A stretch of DNA of 5,408 bases from Methanomicrobium sp. (GCA_017553245.1 JAFZMT010000092.1:1-5408); one strand, 5' to 3'; shown: positions 1 through 5,176, counted from the stretch's first letter. Numbers and translations: made by a program. The notes: generated from the sequence alone by a model not told the origin.

Positions 1-899
1 GCCATACCCTGCGCCATCATGCCGCCCATACCGAAACCTGCGCCCATGCCGGCGCCCATCATGGCAAATCCTGCACCTTCGCCGCCCTTTGAAGCGCCGA
101 CGCCGATGTTCTCGATTGCCTTTCCGGACTGATACTGCATGTAGTTAACGCCGAGAGCCGACATTGCACCGCGTTTGTTGATTGCGTCCTGAACCTCTTC
201 CGGCATGTTGATGTTAAGTCCGGAGAACTTCATTATCTTAAGACCGTAGATCTCGGTCTCGCTTGTCAGTTTACCGAGGCATATCTGCTCAATCTCCTGA
301 AGATATGCGGGCATGTCGAGGATACCCATCTGCTTCTTGGTCTTAAGCTCGCCCAAGGTATCGTTTAAGACCGTGATAATCTGATCCTTAAGCCACGAGA
401 CAATCTCGTCGGACTTGGAAAGTCCCTTGGTTCCGACAAACTGCGTGATCATGAGGAGAGGGTCGACAACCTTGTAGGAGAACTGACCGAACATTCTCAG
501 CTGGACGACGCCGAAATCGACATCGCGGAATGCCAGCGGCTGGCTGGTTCCGAACTTGTCGCGGAATTCGCGTTTCTGAACCCAGTAGAATTCTCCGATC
601 TGGGTAATGCCCGTGATTGCCTTTCCGATTGTGCCGAGGATGGGCACGTTCTGACTCGTCAGTGCATATCTGTCGGGTCTGTCGAATAACTGCAGTGCTT
701 TACCGTCGCGGAAGAACACACCGAACTCATCCTCGCGGACAAGGACGTTGTCGTTCCAGACGATATTTCTGGGCAGACGCCACATGACGTTATCGCCTTT
801 CTGGTCCTCAACCCAGTAGAATCCGTTGCGTGTCTCGGCGCCTTCGAGATCGCTGCCGGATCCTATTTTTGTGCTTGTTTTAGAAGAAAATAATCCCAT
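1..899 (-). CDS. SPFH (band-7) domain protein, YdjI-like, 3' end outside the window
   Basis: The reverse complement from 899 is open to the left edge, giving 299 codons without a stop. Residues about 25 to 245 match the SPFH family of the B. subtilis YdjI type, often mislabelled 'virion core protein'. Supporting stretches are FYWVEDQKGDNVMWRLP, the FGVFFRDGKAL strand and the closing NMPEEVQDAINK segment. From about residue 268 the chain becomes Gly/Met-rich (GAGMGAGFGMGG), as in YdjI-type tails, which in many relatives end in a zinc ribbon; that part would lie outside. The ATG at 899-897 overlaps the preceding TAA by one base (TAATG) and has CGGAG seven bases upstream, so translation is probably coupled. 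SPFH proteins form oligomeric membrane scaffolds. YdjI has no membrane segment of its own and depends on partner membrane proteins, here probably the two zinc-ribbon membrane proteins upstream. Family assignment is firm; the role is inferred. Confidence 0.9.
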   Translation of the reverse strand, partial: MGLFSSKTSTKIGSGSDLEGAETRNGFYWVEDQKGDNVMWRLPRNIVWNDNVLVREDEFGVFFRDGKALQLFDRPDRYALTSQNVPILGTIGKAITGITQIGEFYWVQKREFRDKFGTSQPLAFRDVDFGVVQLRMFGQFSYKVVDPLLMITQFVGTKGLSKSDEIVSWLKDQIITVLNDTLGELKTKKQMGILDMPAYLQEIEQICLGKLTSETEIYGLKIMKFSGLNINMPEEVQDAINKRGAMSALGVNYMQYQSGKAIENIGVGASKGGEGAGFAMMGAGMGAGFGMGGMMAQGM

Positions 900-1435
900 T
901 ATATCGCTCCGAGATTAGCCATTGTTTCAATACGCTTTCCGAACTGGACCTGGATGTCGTTTATCGCCGTCCGCGTCTTCTTCGCGTTTGCCTTTACCGC
1001 CGCAAAGTCGCCGCTTTCCGCAGCCGAGAGAGATTCGGCGGCAAAACCCGCCAGATCGTCGACTCCGCCGAGAAGCGAGAGGTCATACTCGTAGAGAGTG
1101 TTGAGTTCGTCGTCGGCGACACGGTATGCGGGCGAGATACCCGAATAACCCTGTTCCGCGTGGCGAATCTTTGCTTCGGTCGTCTTAGCCGCCGAAATTA
1201 CGGCTGCCATGTCGTTCATTACATCCAGCTCGAGCTCGCGGCTGCAGACCTCTCTGGTCTCTTCGAGCGGCTTTAAGACCTCGTCGCGCATTCTGTCGGC
1301 GATCTGAAGTCTTAACATCGAATCTGCGATTCTTAAGTCTTCACGGATACGGTAACCGCGATATCCGGGAATTGCCATCTGAATCTTCTTGAGAAGACCG
1401 CGGTCTTCAGTTACTCTGTCTCTTAAATCTGCCAT
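899..1435 (-). CDS. Helical protein with PGYRGY motif, SPFH-operon partner (178 aa)
   Basis: A 178-residue soluble protein with no signal peptide, membrane segment or cysteine knuckle. Most of it reads as amphipathic helix, rich in Ala, Glu, Arg and Leu. The distinctive element is near the N-terminus, residues about 15 to 45: LLKKIQMAIPGYRGYRIRED, followed by R-x-A-D-x-x-x-R. From memory, a similar IPGYRGY..E.RR.AD..LR pattern occurs in unnamed bacterial and archaeal proteins encoded beside SPFH genes; no biochemical function is known to me. The ATG at 1435 is preceded by CGGAG with a six-base gap. The stop overlaps the SPFH start by one base, arguing for coupled synthesis and perhaps a complex. 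It sits where B. subtilis-type loci carry a PspA coiled-coil protein, but it is shorter and I see no PspA signature. Existence of the gene is secure; function is unknown. Confidence 0.85.
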   Translation of the reverse strand: MADLRDRVTEDRGLLKKIQMAIPGYRGYRIREDLRIADSMLRLQIADRMRDEVLKPLEETREVCSRELELDVMNDMAAVISAAKTTEAKIRHAEQGYSGISPAYRVADDELNTLYEYDLSLLGGVDDLAGFAAESLSAAESGDFAAVKANAKKTRTAINDIQVQFGKRIETMANLGAI

Positions 1436-1441
1436 ATTTTA

Positions 1442-1446
1442 CTCCG
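1442..1446 (-). promoter_or_regulatory. Shine-Dalgarno of the PGYRGY gene
   Basis: CGGAG on the minus strand, six bases before the ATG at 1435. It lies directly after the second in-frame TAA (1449-1447) of the extended upstream reading frame. This spacing is what would be expected if the upstream gene originally ended there. Confidence 0.6.
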
Positions 1447-1509
1447 TTATGTTGCTATGCCGTATATGTTGTACTTTACCTCTGCATTAAGCACGTATGT
1501 ATTCTCCGG

Positions 1510-2103
1510 TTAAACACCTATCGTATAACTCGAATTTGTCTTCCAGACCGGCAGGAAGACTACCTTTGTCGAGTTGATATTGAAATTGTAGTCAAGGTCC
1601 TGAAGGGTTCCGGGAATCTCGGTCTCGTATCTGAGGAAGAGGAACTCGGCATTTTCGCCCGCCACATCCTTGTCCATCGTCATTCTGAGGCGGTTTGCGC
1701 CCTTGAAATCGGCGACGGGATTCAATTCCGGCTGATCGAGTGTGAGATTCATGTTCCACTCACGCGAGTATTTCTCCGGGATTTCGTCGGCGGCGCAGAC
1801 GTAGAAGTCGCGTGTTCCGCGCATCTGTTTCTGACCCTTAATGGATCTCATGATACCTCCGCCGGAGATTCTCTCGCGTTTTACGTCCAGATCGGCGTTT
1901 ACCACCCAGAAGGGCACATAAACAAGTTCGCTGCCCGACTCTTTGGTTGCGCCCGCGATTATGTAACTCACGTCCACAAGGCTGCTCTTCTCTCTGGAAT
2001 AGAGCGATACCTTGTCGCAGTGATTGCATTTAAGCATCATATCGCGTGCTTTTGCCTTAATCGGCGCTCCGCAACCCGGACATTTCAGTTCTCTTAATAA
2101 CAT
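1510..2103 (-). CDS. Soluble zinc-ribbon protein with two P-[FV]-W strands (197 aa), possibly shortened
   Basis: Third gene of the operon. An N-terminal zinc ribbon has Cys8, Cys11, Cys26 and Cys29 (CPGC, then CNHC), the same C-x2-C-x14-C-x2-C spacing as its two upstream neighbours. A YVPFWVV strand lies at about residues 62-68 and a second, FLPVWK, at 183-188, again as in the neighbours. It lacks the Trp-containing helix found after the ribbon in the other two, and it has no membrane segment. GAGGTGA (2116-2110) lies six bases before the ATG and overlaps the previous gene's TGA. The stop at 1512-1510 follows ...SYTIGV, in the middle of what looks like the second strand module, and the same frame stays open for 20 more codons to TAA at 1449-1447. 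The reading frame may therefore be truncated by a nonsense change. Probably a cytoplasmic adaptor of the SPFH complex (inference). Confidence 0.85.
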   Translation of the reverse strand: MLLRELKCPGCGAPIKAKARDMMLKCNHCDKVSLYSREKSSLVDVSYIIAGATKESGSELVYVPFWVVNADLDVKRERISGGGIMRSIKGQKQMRGTRDFYVCAADEIPEKYSREWNMNLTLDQPELNPVADFKGANRLRMTMDKDVAGENAEFLFLRYETEIPGTLQDLDYNFNINSTKVVFLPVWKTNSSYTIGV

Positions 2104-2109
2104 CTCTCT

Positions 2110-2116
2110 TCACCTC
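2110..2116 (-). promoter_or_regulatory. Shine-Dalgarno GAGGTGA overlapping the upstream stop
   Basis: The minus-strand GAGGTGA is six bases before the ATG at 2103 and shares bases with the TGA stop (2117-2115) of the 342-aa gene. A ribosome finishing the first gene sits on the initiation site of the next, so the two are probably coupled. Confidence 0.6.
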
Positions 2117-3143
2117 AGTAGTAATGATCGTAGGAATCTTTGGTGATTCTCTCAATCTTGCCGACCTTTGTTCCCGTCTTGATACCTTTGCCTTCAAGGT
2201 TGCCGGTGATGACTTCATCGCCGTACCTGAACCTCTGATAGCAGTAATAGAATACGCATACCGCCGCAATCAGCAGGATTATGAAGAACATGCTGCCGTC
2301 ATCCTCACCCATGGTCATGCCCATTCCGAGACCAAGACCGGCGAGCGCTCCCGAAACGGCACCGCCGATACCCGCGGCATTCGCCTGACTGGTTACGCTT
2401 CCGGGCGCTCTTCCCGTGAGGACGTCGCCCTTGATACCGTCGACGGTCGCGAAATAACTGCGTTCCTGATAGGTGTATCTGATTACCCAGAACGGGTAGT
2501 ATATCAGGGTAAAGCCCTTGGGGAAGACGAATCCCTTCTGGAAGGTGACGCCGTCGAGGCTGCTTGCTCCGTCCGAGATTGCCTCTCTCTTGATGTATTC
2601 CTCACCCTCCCTGAAGCTGTCATCCTTGGAGGTGGTGACGCCGAATGTCACGATATCGGCATCATCGAAGTATATTGCCTGTGCATTGTCCGAGACTCTG
2701 ATTCCTTCGAGTCCGAGGTCGCCGACATTGCATGCCGAGGACGTGTAGATGTATTCGCGGTTGATGAGGACTTCTCTGGGCTCCCTTCGGGTGTGGTTAT
2801 CGTCGTCTTTCTTCTCGACGTAACCGCATACGCAGGCTTTGCCGCGGGCGATAAGTCTCCAGAACGGGATGTATATCGGATATACCTCGTCAAAGGTGCT
2901 TTCTTCGATAAGATCGGGGGCTTTGGGACCTTTCTTCATCCAGCTCTTTACTTCTTTCAAAGCCGCCTCTTTGTCGACCGTGAGTTTGTACATTACCTTT
3001 GACGCACCCTCGGAGCTGTCAAGGGCAAAGACCGAGTCACAGTACTGACAGATCGCAAGGGATTCGCCTTCTTCGCATTCCACCTGACCGCCGCAGGACG
3101 GGCATGTCATTGAGATGAGAAGTTTCGATGTTTCGCCGCTCAT
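2115..3143 (-). CDS. Zinc-ribbon membrane protein with duplicated PFW strands (342 aa)
   Basis: Second gene of the operon. The zinc ribbon is formed by Cys14, Cys17, Cys32 and Cys35 (CPSC, CQYC). Then comes a helix with VKSWMKKGPKAPDL (about 64-77), followed by the strand YPIYIPFWRL (87-96). A long middle region leads to a second strand, IYYPFWVIRY (213-222), and a hairpin SYFATVDGIKGDVLTG (228-243). A Gly/Ala-rich hydrophobic stretch (about 255-277) precedes a clear membrane helix starting MFFIILLIAAVCVFYY (284-299). The charged tail ends in DSYDHYY. This order fits TFIIB-type zinc-ribbon proteins with a W-helix and a '(Y/V)PFW' strand, known beside SPFH and PspA genes. By analogy with YdjG/YdjH it may anchor the SPFH protein to the membrane. 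The ATG overlaps the preceding TGA (ATGA) and has GGAGGT six bases upstream. The gene is certain; the role is inferred. Confidence 0.87.
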   Translation of the reverse strand: MSGETSKLLISMTCPSCGGQVECEEGESLAICQYCDSVFALDSSEGASKVMYKLTVDKEAALKEVKSWMKKGPKAPDLIEESTFDEVYPIYIPFWRLIARGKACVCGYVEKKDDDNHTRREPREVLINREYIYTSSACNVGDLGLEGIRVSDNAQAIYFDDADIVTFGVTTSKDDSFREGEEYIKREAISDGASSLDGVTFQKGFVFPKGFTLIYYPFWVIRYTYQERSYFATVDGIKGDVLTGRAPGSVTSQANAAGIGGAVSGALAGLGLGMGMTMGEDDGSMFFIILLIAAVCVFYYCYQRFRYGDEVITGNLEGKGIKTGTKVGKIERITKDSYDHYY

Positions 3144-4099
3144 TGCTTTACCTCCGATTCCGCTGCGTTTTCAGCGGTTTCAGCCGCAGCGGTTGCCTCA
3201 GGCTGTGCTTCGGCTGCCGCACTTCCGGCATCCGCACCGGCTCCGGCTGCATCGGCGCCTGCCGCATTGTCCGCATTGTCAGCGCCCGCCTGTTCAGCGC
3301 CGTCTCCGACCTGCTTCTGATCGGAACCCGAACCCGTCGCGCCCGCGACCGGCGCAGGCTGTTTCGTGACCACCTTCTGTGCCATCTGTCTTCCGAGGAT
3401 GAGACCGCCGGCGGCGATGACGATAAGTAGAATGTGTATCGAGCATGCGAGGAATCCGCCGATAAGTCCGAGGACAAACGCCATTCCCATTACAGCCATA
3501 TACTGTGCCGAACTGCGGCTCGGCGAGGGTCCCGAGAAGACTCTGCCCGAACTGCCGTCTATGACAACGTCGTAGCTTTTGCCTTCGAATTCGTAGGTTA
3601 TCTCATAAATCGGGAAGTAGACAAGCGCCTGATCGATTGCGTCGCCCGGCATCTCTCCGATATAGGAGCCTATGCTGATGTCGGGGTCGATCTGTTTCGC
3701 ATCGCCGATGGATACTCTCTCGTCATAGATGACCTCGCCCCCCGGAGGTATCTCAAGGTTGTGCATTCCCGGAAGGGTTGTTCCGCGTGCAGGTCTGACA
3801 AAGACCTTCTCGCTTTTGTTCACCGATCTTCTGAACCTGAATACGGGGAAGAATTCCTTGACGATTTTGGTTATCTTACAGCCGTTTTCCAGTTCTTTTG
3901 CCATCGCAGGACCGGCAGTCCATCTCTTAAAGATGCCTTTTGCCTTTACTTCGTCAATCGTGAACGGAAGCAGATAATAGAACAGAGCTTCACTTCTGTC
4001 GACATAGGTAACAGTGCCGCAAAACTGACATTTTGCTATCTGTGTGCCCGGGTCGACGGCAAGTGCCGCACCGCACTTAGGACAACTAAATTGTGGCAT
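3140..4099 (-). CDS. Zinc-ribbon membrane protein with Ala-rich tail (319 aa), first gene of the operon
   Basis: Cys6, Cys9, Cys24 and Cys27 (CPKC, CQFC) form a zinc ribbon. The order then follows the 342-aa neighbour: LLPFTIDEVKAKGIFKRWTA (43-62, the W-helix), a first strand FFPVFRF (83-89), and a second strand VYFPIYEITY (160-169) with hairpin KSYDVVIDGSSGRVFSG (174-190). This hairpin aligns residue for residue with the neighbour's SYFATVDGIKGDVLTG. The aromatic motif is degenerate here (PVF, PIY rather than PFW). Two hydrophobic segments follow, about 200-219 and 221-236, and could form a membrane hairpin that returns the tail to the cytoplasm. From about 247 to the end it is low-complexity Ala/Gly/Glu with almost no hydrophobic core, probably disordered. 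No Shine-Dalgarno precedes the ATG (AATAAATT), unlike every other gene of the operon, so the transcript may be leaderless. Paralogue of the next two genes. Confidence 0.87.
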   Translation of the reverse strand: MPQFSCPKCGAALAVDPGTQIAKCQFCGTVTYVDRSEALFYYLLPFTIDEVKAKGIFKRWTAGPAMAKELENGCKITKIVKEFFPVFRFRRSVNKSEKVFVRPARGTTLPGMHNLEIPPGGEVIYDERVSIGDAKQIDPDISIGSYIGEMPGDAIDQALVYFPIYEITYEFEGKSYDVVIDGSSGRVFSGPSPSRSSAQYMAVMGMAFVLGLIGGFLACSIHILLIVIAAGGLILGRQMAQKVVTKQPAPVAGATGSGSDQKQVGDGAEQAGADNADNAAGADAAGAGADAGSAAAEAQPEATAAAETAENAAESEVKQ

Positions 4100-4121
4100 A
4101 ATTTATTATCTGCATCAACTG

Positions 4122-4138
4122 ATTAAACTATTTTGTAA
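4122..4138 (-). promoter_or_regulatory. Possible BRE/TATA for a leaderless operon transcript
   Basis: Read on the minus strand, ACAAAA followed by TAGTTTAAT lies about 23-37 bases before the ATG at 4099. This is the distance expected for an archaeal BRE/TATA box if transcription starts at or next to the start codon. It fits the lack of a Shine-Dalgarno there, but the TATA match is poor. Confidence 0.27.
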
Positions 4139-4252
4139 CGATGCCGCAAATCCGCATTGCCGCCTTAAAGAACGATTTCGGCGATATAACCTATATTTAC
4201 GGACTTTTCCAGAAGGGCAGCGTGCGTTTTTCCCGGGAGATTGCGAAGGGGC

Positions 4253-4258
4253 AAAAAA
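4253..4258 (-). terminator. Oligo-T tract after ftr, archaeal-type terminator candidate
   Basis: Minus-strand CTTTTTTG lies about 100 bases beyond the ftr stop. Archaeal transcription often ends at such T-runs without a hairpin. A single T6 is weak evidence. Confidence 0.25.
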
Positions 4259-4261
4259 GAT

Positions 4262-4277
4262 GTATATAATTTAATTG
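4262..4277 (-). promoter_or_regulatory. TATA-like box upstream of the operon
   Basis: Minus-strand AATTAAATTATATACA contains TTAAA (BRE-like) directly before TTATATAC, the closest match in the spacer to the archaeal TTTATATA consensus. A start about 25 bases downstream would leave a leader of roughly 140 bases before the 319-aa gene. The tract is AT-rich on both strands, so it could arise by chance or serve the plus strand. Confidence 0.3.
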
Positions 4278-4357
4278 TTTTGATTCCGGCATTCCGGTTT
4301 TTTTGTGTGCGCTGTTATGATGTGTTGCGGCACCGTTACAGCGCTGCCGTTATGCCG

Positions 4358-4963
4358 TTATGCAAGAATCTTGTGCAGGTAGAAGTTGTTTGTGCCGAGT
4401 TTGCCGCCGTAGTTGCCTGCGCCTATGTAGAGGATGCCGTCAACCTTGGTTGCCGCAAGTATGCCTTTCTTCATCGCGGCTGAGATGACCTCTTCGTTGA
4501 GTCCGTTGATGACAATCTCGTAGATGGCGTTGACGCCGTCGGGCACCTCGGAGTCCTCGATCTTTCCCTTGAGCGACGGGCAGAACTTGTGGTTTGTGCT
4601 GGCGGGCATGGGGAATTTGTAGTTCTTGCTTGCCACTTTCGAACCGCTGGCGACGATGCCGCCCGGGAACGAGGCGATGATGCCTTCGGTGTTCTCGAAT
4701 GCCTTTACGGCTTCCTGCGCCGCTTTGAGTGCGCTTGCACGGTCTTTGCCCATGATGAAGAAGTTGCCGCCGGCGATACCCTTAACGCCGCCGAATCTGT
4801 CTTCGCAGATGAAATCGCCTTCCATTACCGGAATGCTCCAGCATTTTCTCCCGCCGACCTCGACACGCGATTCGTATTTGTCGCCGAAGAATCTTATCTG
4901 CGTGTTGAAGCGGGTTGTCTTTACGTCGGGGAATCCGTCAAAGACCGCGGTGGTCGCCGCGGT
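4358..4963 (-). pseudogene. ftr: 5'-truncated formylmethanofuran:tetrahydromethanopterin formyltransferase
   Basis: Ftr moves the formyl group from formylmethanofuran to tetrahydromethanopterin, the second step of CO2 reduction to methane, in the cytoplasm. About 202 residues match the C-terminal two thirds of archaeal Ftr: TTAVFDGFPD, IRFFGDKYES, CWSIPVMEGDF, GIAGGNFFIMG, FPGGIVASGSKV, FCPSLKGKIEDSEVP, AIYEIVINGLNEE and AGNYGGKLG. Full-length Ftr is about 297 residues, so roughly the first 95-100 are missing. No N-terminal Ftr sequence is visible upstream in any frame. The homologous part has no internal stop or frameshift and a normal C-terminus, so the loss looks recent, or is an assembly junction. 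The open frame continues upstream to a GTG at 5050, giving a fortuitous hydrophobic leader without ribosome-binding site that resembles no Ftr. Called a remnant; a functional ftr is presumably elsewhere in the genome. Confidence 0.85.
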
Positions 4964-4969
4964 CCTTTG
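4939..4969. repeat. Inverted repeat at the ftr breakpoint
   Basis: CAAAGACCGCGG (4939-4950) and CCGCGGTCCTTTG (4957-4969) are reverse complements apart from one bulged base, separated by the six-base loop TGGTCG. Ftr homology ends at about 4963, inside the right arm. The hairpin is therefore part coding sequence and part foreign sequence. Confidence 0.75.
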
Positions 4970-4972
4970 CGA

Positions 4973-4979
4973 AAGGAGA
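4973..4979 (+). promoter_or_regulatory. Plus-strand Shine-Dalgarno AAAGGAG
   Basis: AAAGGAG nine bases before the ATG at 4989, a good bacterial or archaeal ribosome-binding site. It begins four bases after the breakpoint inverted repeat. No plus-strand promoter is seen between the two. Confidence 0.4.
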
Positions 4980-4988
4980 TACAAAACT

Positions 4989-5105
4989 ATGACTACAACA
5001 CTACACAACACGAAAAACAAAGACAAGAGAGTTAAGAAAGGAGGTGACACTTTGTTGTTTGTTTTTCTTTATGGCTCTATACTAACACGGTGCCCTGTCC
5101 ATTAA
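4989..5105 (+). CDS. Possible small plus-strand ORF (38 aa)
   Basis: ATG to TAA gives a 38-residue peptide: a polar, basic N-terminal half (MTTTLHNTKNKDKRVKKGGD) then a hydrophobic stretch LLFVFLYGSIL and TRCPVH. It is preceded by AAAGGAG at good spacing. A second, even better site, AAAGGAGGTGA (5037-5047), lies inside it and could start an in-frame 17-residue peptide at TTG 5052. The stop is followed by a hairpin and T-tracts. The segment is much AT-richer than the flanking genes. I do not recognise the peptide. It could be a small membrane peptide, a leader or attenuator-type ORF, or the remaining edge of a foreign element inserted into ftr. Against a real gene: it is very short, no promoter is visible, and it is the only plus-strand candidate. 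Confidence 0.35.
   Translation: MTTTLHNTKNKDKRVKKGGDTLLFVFLYGSILTRCPVH
5037..5047 (+). promoter_or_regulatory. Internal extended Shine-Dalgarno AAAGGAGGTGA
   Basis: A full-length complement to the 16S rRNA tail, followed after four bases by TTG TTG in the same frame as the 38-residue ORF. A match this long is uncommon by chance and suggests a real initiation site for a 17-residue peptide, or a former start of a gene now lost. Confidence 0.4.
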
Positions 5106-5147
5106 TGGGACAGTAAACAACTTTTTTGTCTTTTTTGTCTTTTTGTC
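5095..5147 (+). terminator. Hairpin plus T-tracts, possible plus-strand terminator
   Basis: CTGTCC (5095-5100) and GGACAG (5108-5113) can form a six-pair stem around ATTAATG. After eight bases come three T-runs, each ending in GTC (5122-5130, 5131-5139, 5140-5147). The gap between hairpin and T-run is longer than in a classical bacterial terminator, but repeated T-runs are typical of archaeal termination. It would end a plus-strand transcript carrying the 38-residue ORF. Confidence 0.35.
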
Positions 5148-5176
5148 CGCTTAATTGAAAAACTAAAGTTATTTTC

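Larger units (their letters stand above)
4100..4357. other. Intergenic spacer between the ftr remnant and the SPFH operon
   Basis: A 258-base AT-richer gap with no convincing gene. On the minus strand, reading toward the operon, it holds: an 8-base tandem repeat overlapping the ftr stop (plus-strand GCCGTTAT at 4346 and 4354); a directly repeated ATTCCGG (4283, 4291) followed on the plus strand by T7 (4298-4304); a TTATATA box (about 4263-4272); a T6 tract (4258-4253); a second AT-rich box, TAAATATAGGTTATATC (4199-4183); and the weak box close to the start codon. The operon promoter is probably among these, but sequence alone does not say which. Confidence 0.5.
4970..5176. other. AT-rich island between the ftr breakpoint and the zinc-ribbon gene
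   Basis: About 200 bases with composition unlike both neighbours. The left half is A/C/G-rich with few T on the plus strand (about 4970-5048); the right half is T-rich. It holds the small plus-strand ORF with its two ribosome-binding sites and the hairpin with T-tracts. On the minus strand there is a short T-run (TTTTT, about 5158-5162) shortly after the zinc-ribbon gene's stop, which may end that gene's transcript. No transposase, tRNA or insertion-sequence end is recognisable. Confidence 0.5.

Noticed and set aside
1510..1512. Recoding of the internal stop as pyrrolysine
   Set aside because: Pyrrolysine in methanogens uses TAG; this codon is TAA, and TAA serves as an ordinary stop in neighbouring genes.
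2124..3002. Long plus-strand open frame of 292 codons opposite the 342-aa gene
   Set aside because: It is antisense to a protein with a clear zinc ribbon, membrane helix and paralogues; its translation shows no domain and no ribosome-binding site precedes it.
3434..4126. Plus-strand open frame of 230 codons opposite the 319-aa gene
   Set aside because: Antisense shadow of a gene with clear family features; no recognisable domain of its own.
4283..4304. ATTCCGG-CATTCCGG followed by T7 as a bacterial-type plus-strand terminator
   Set aside because: The possible stem is only four pairs, and no plus-strand gene lies upstream to terminate.
4346..4363. GCCGTTAT tandem repeat across the ftr stop codon
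   Set aside because: Only two 8-base copies, with no flanking element or duplication that would suggest a target site or CRISPR-like array.
4964..5050. Membrane-anchored Ftr: the open frame from GTG 5050 gives a hydrophobic leader (LSLFFVLCSVVVIVLYLL) fused in frame to the Ftr remnant
   Set aside because: There is no ribbon-binding sequence before the GTG. The hydrophobic residues are what the antisense of an A/C/G-rich stretch with Shine-Dalgarno sequences must encode, and Ftr is a soluble enzyme. A chance reading frame is simpler.
5037..5050. Minus-strand TCACCTCCTTTCT looks like the 3' end of 16S rRNA
   Set aside because: None of the preceding conserved 16S sequence is present. It is simply the complement of the extended plus-strand Shine-Dalgarno.
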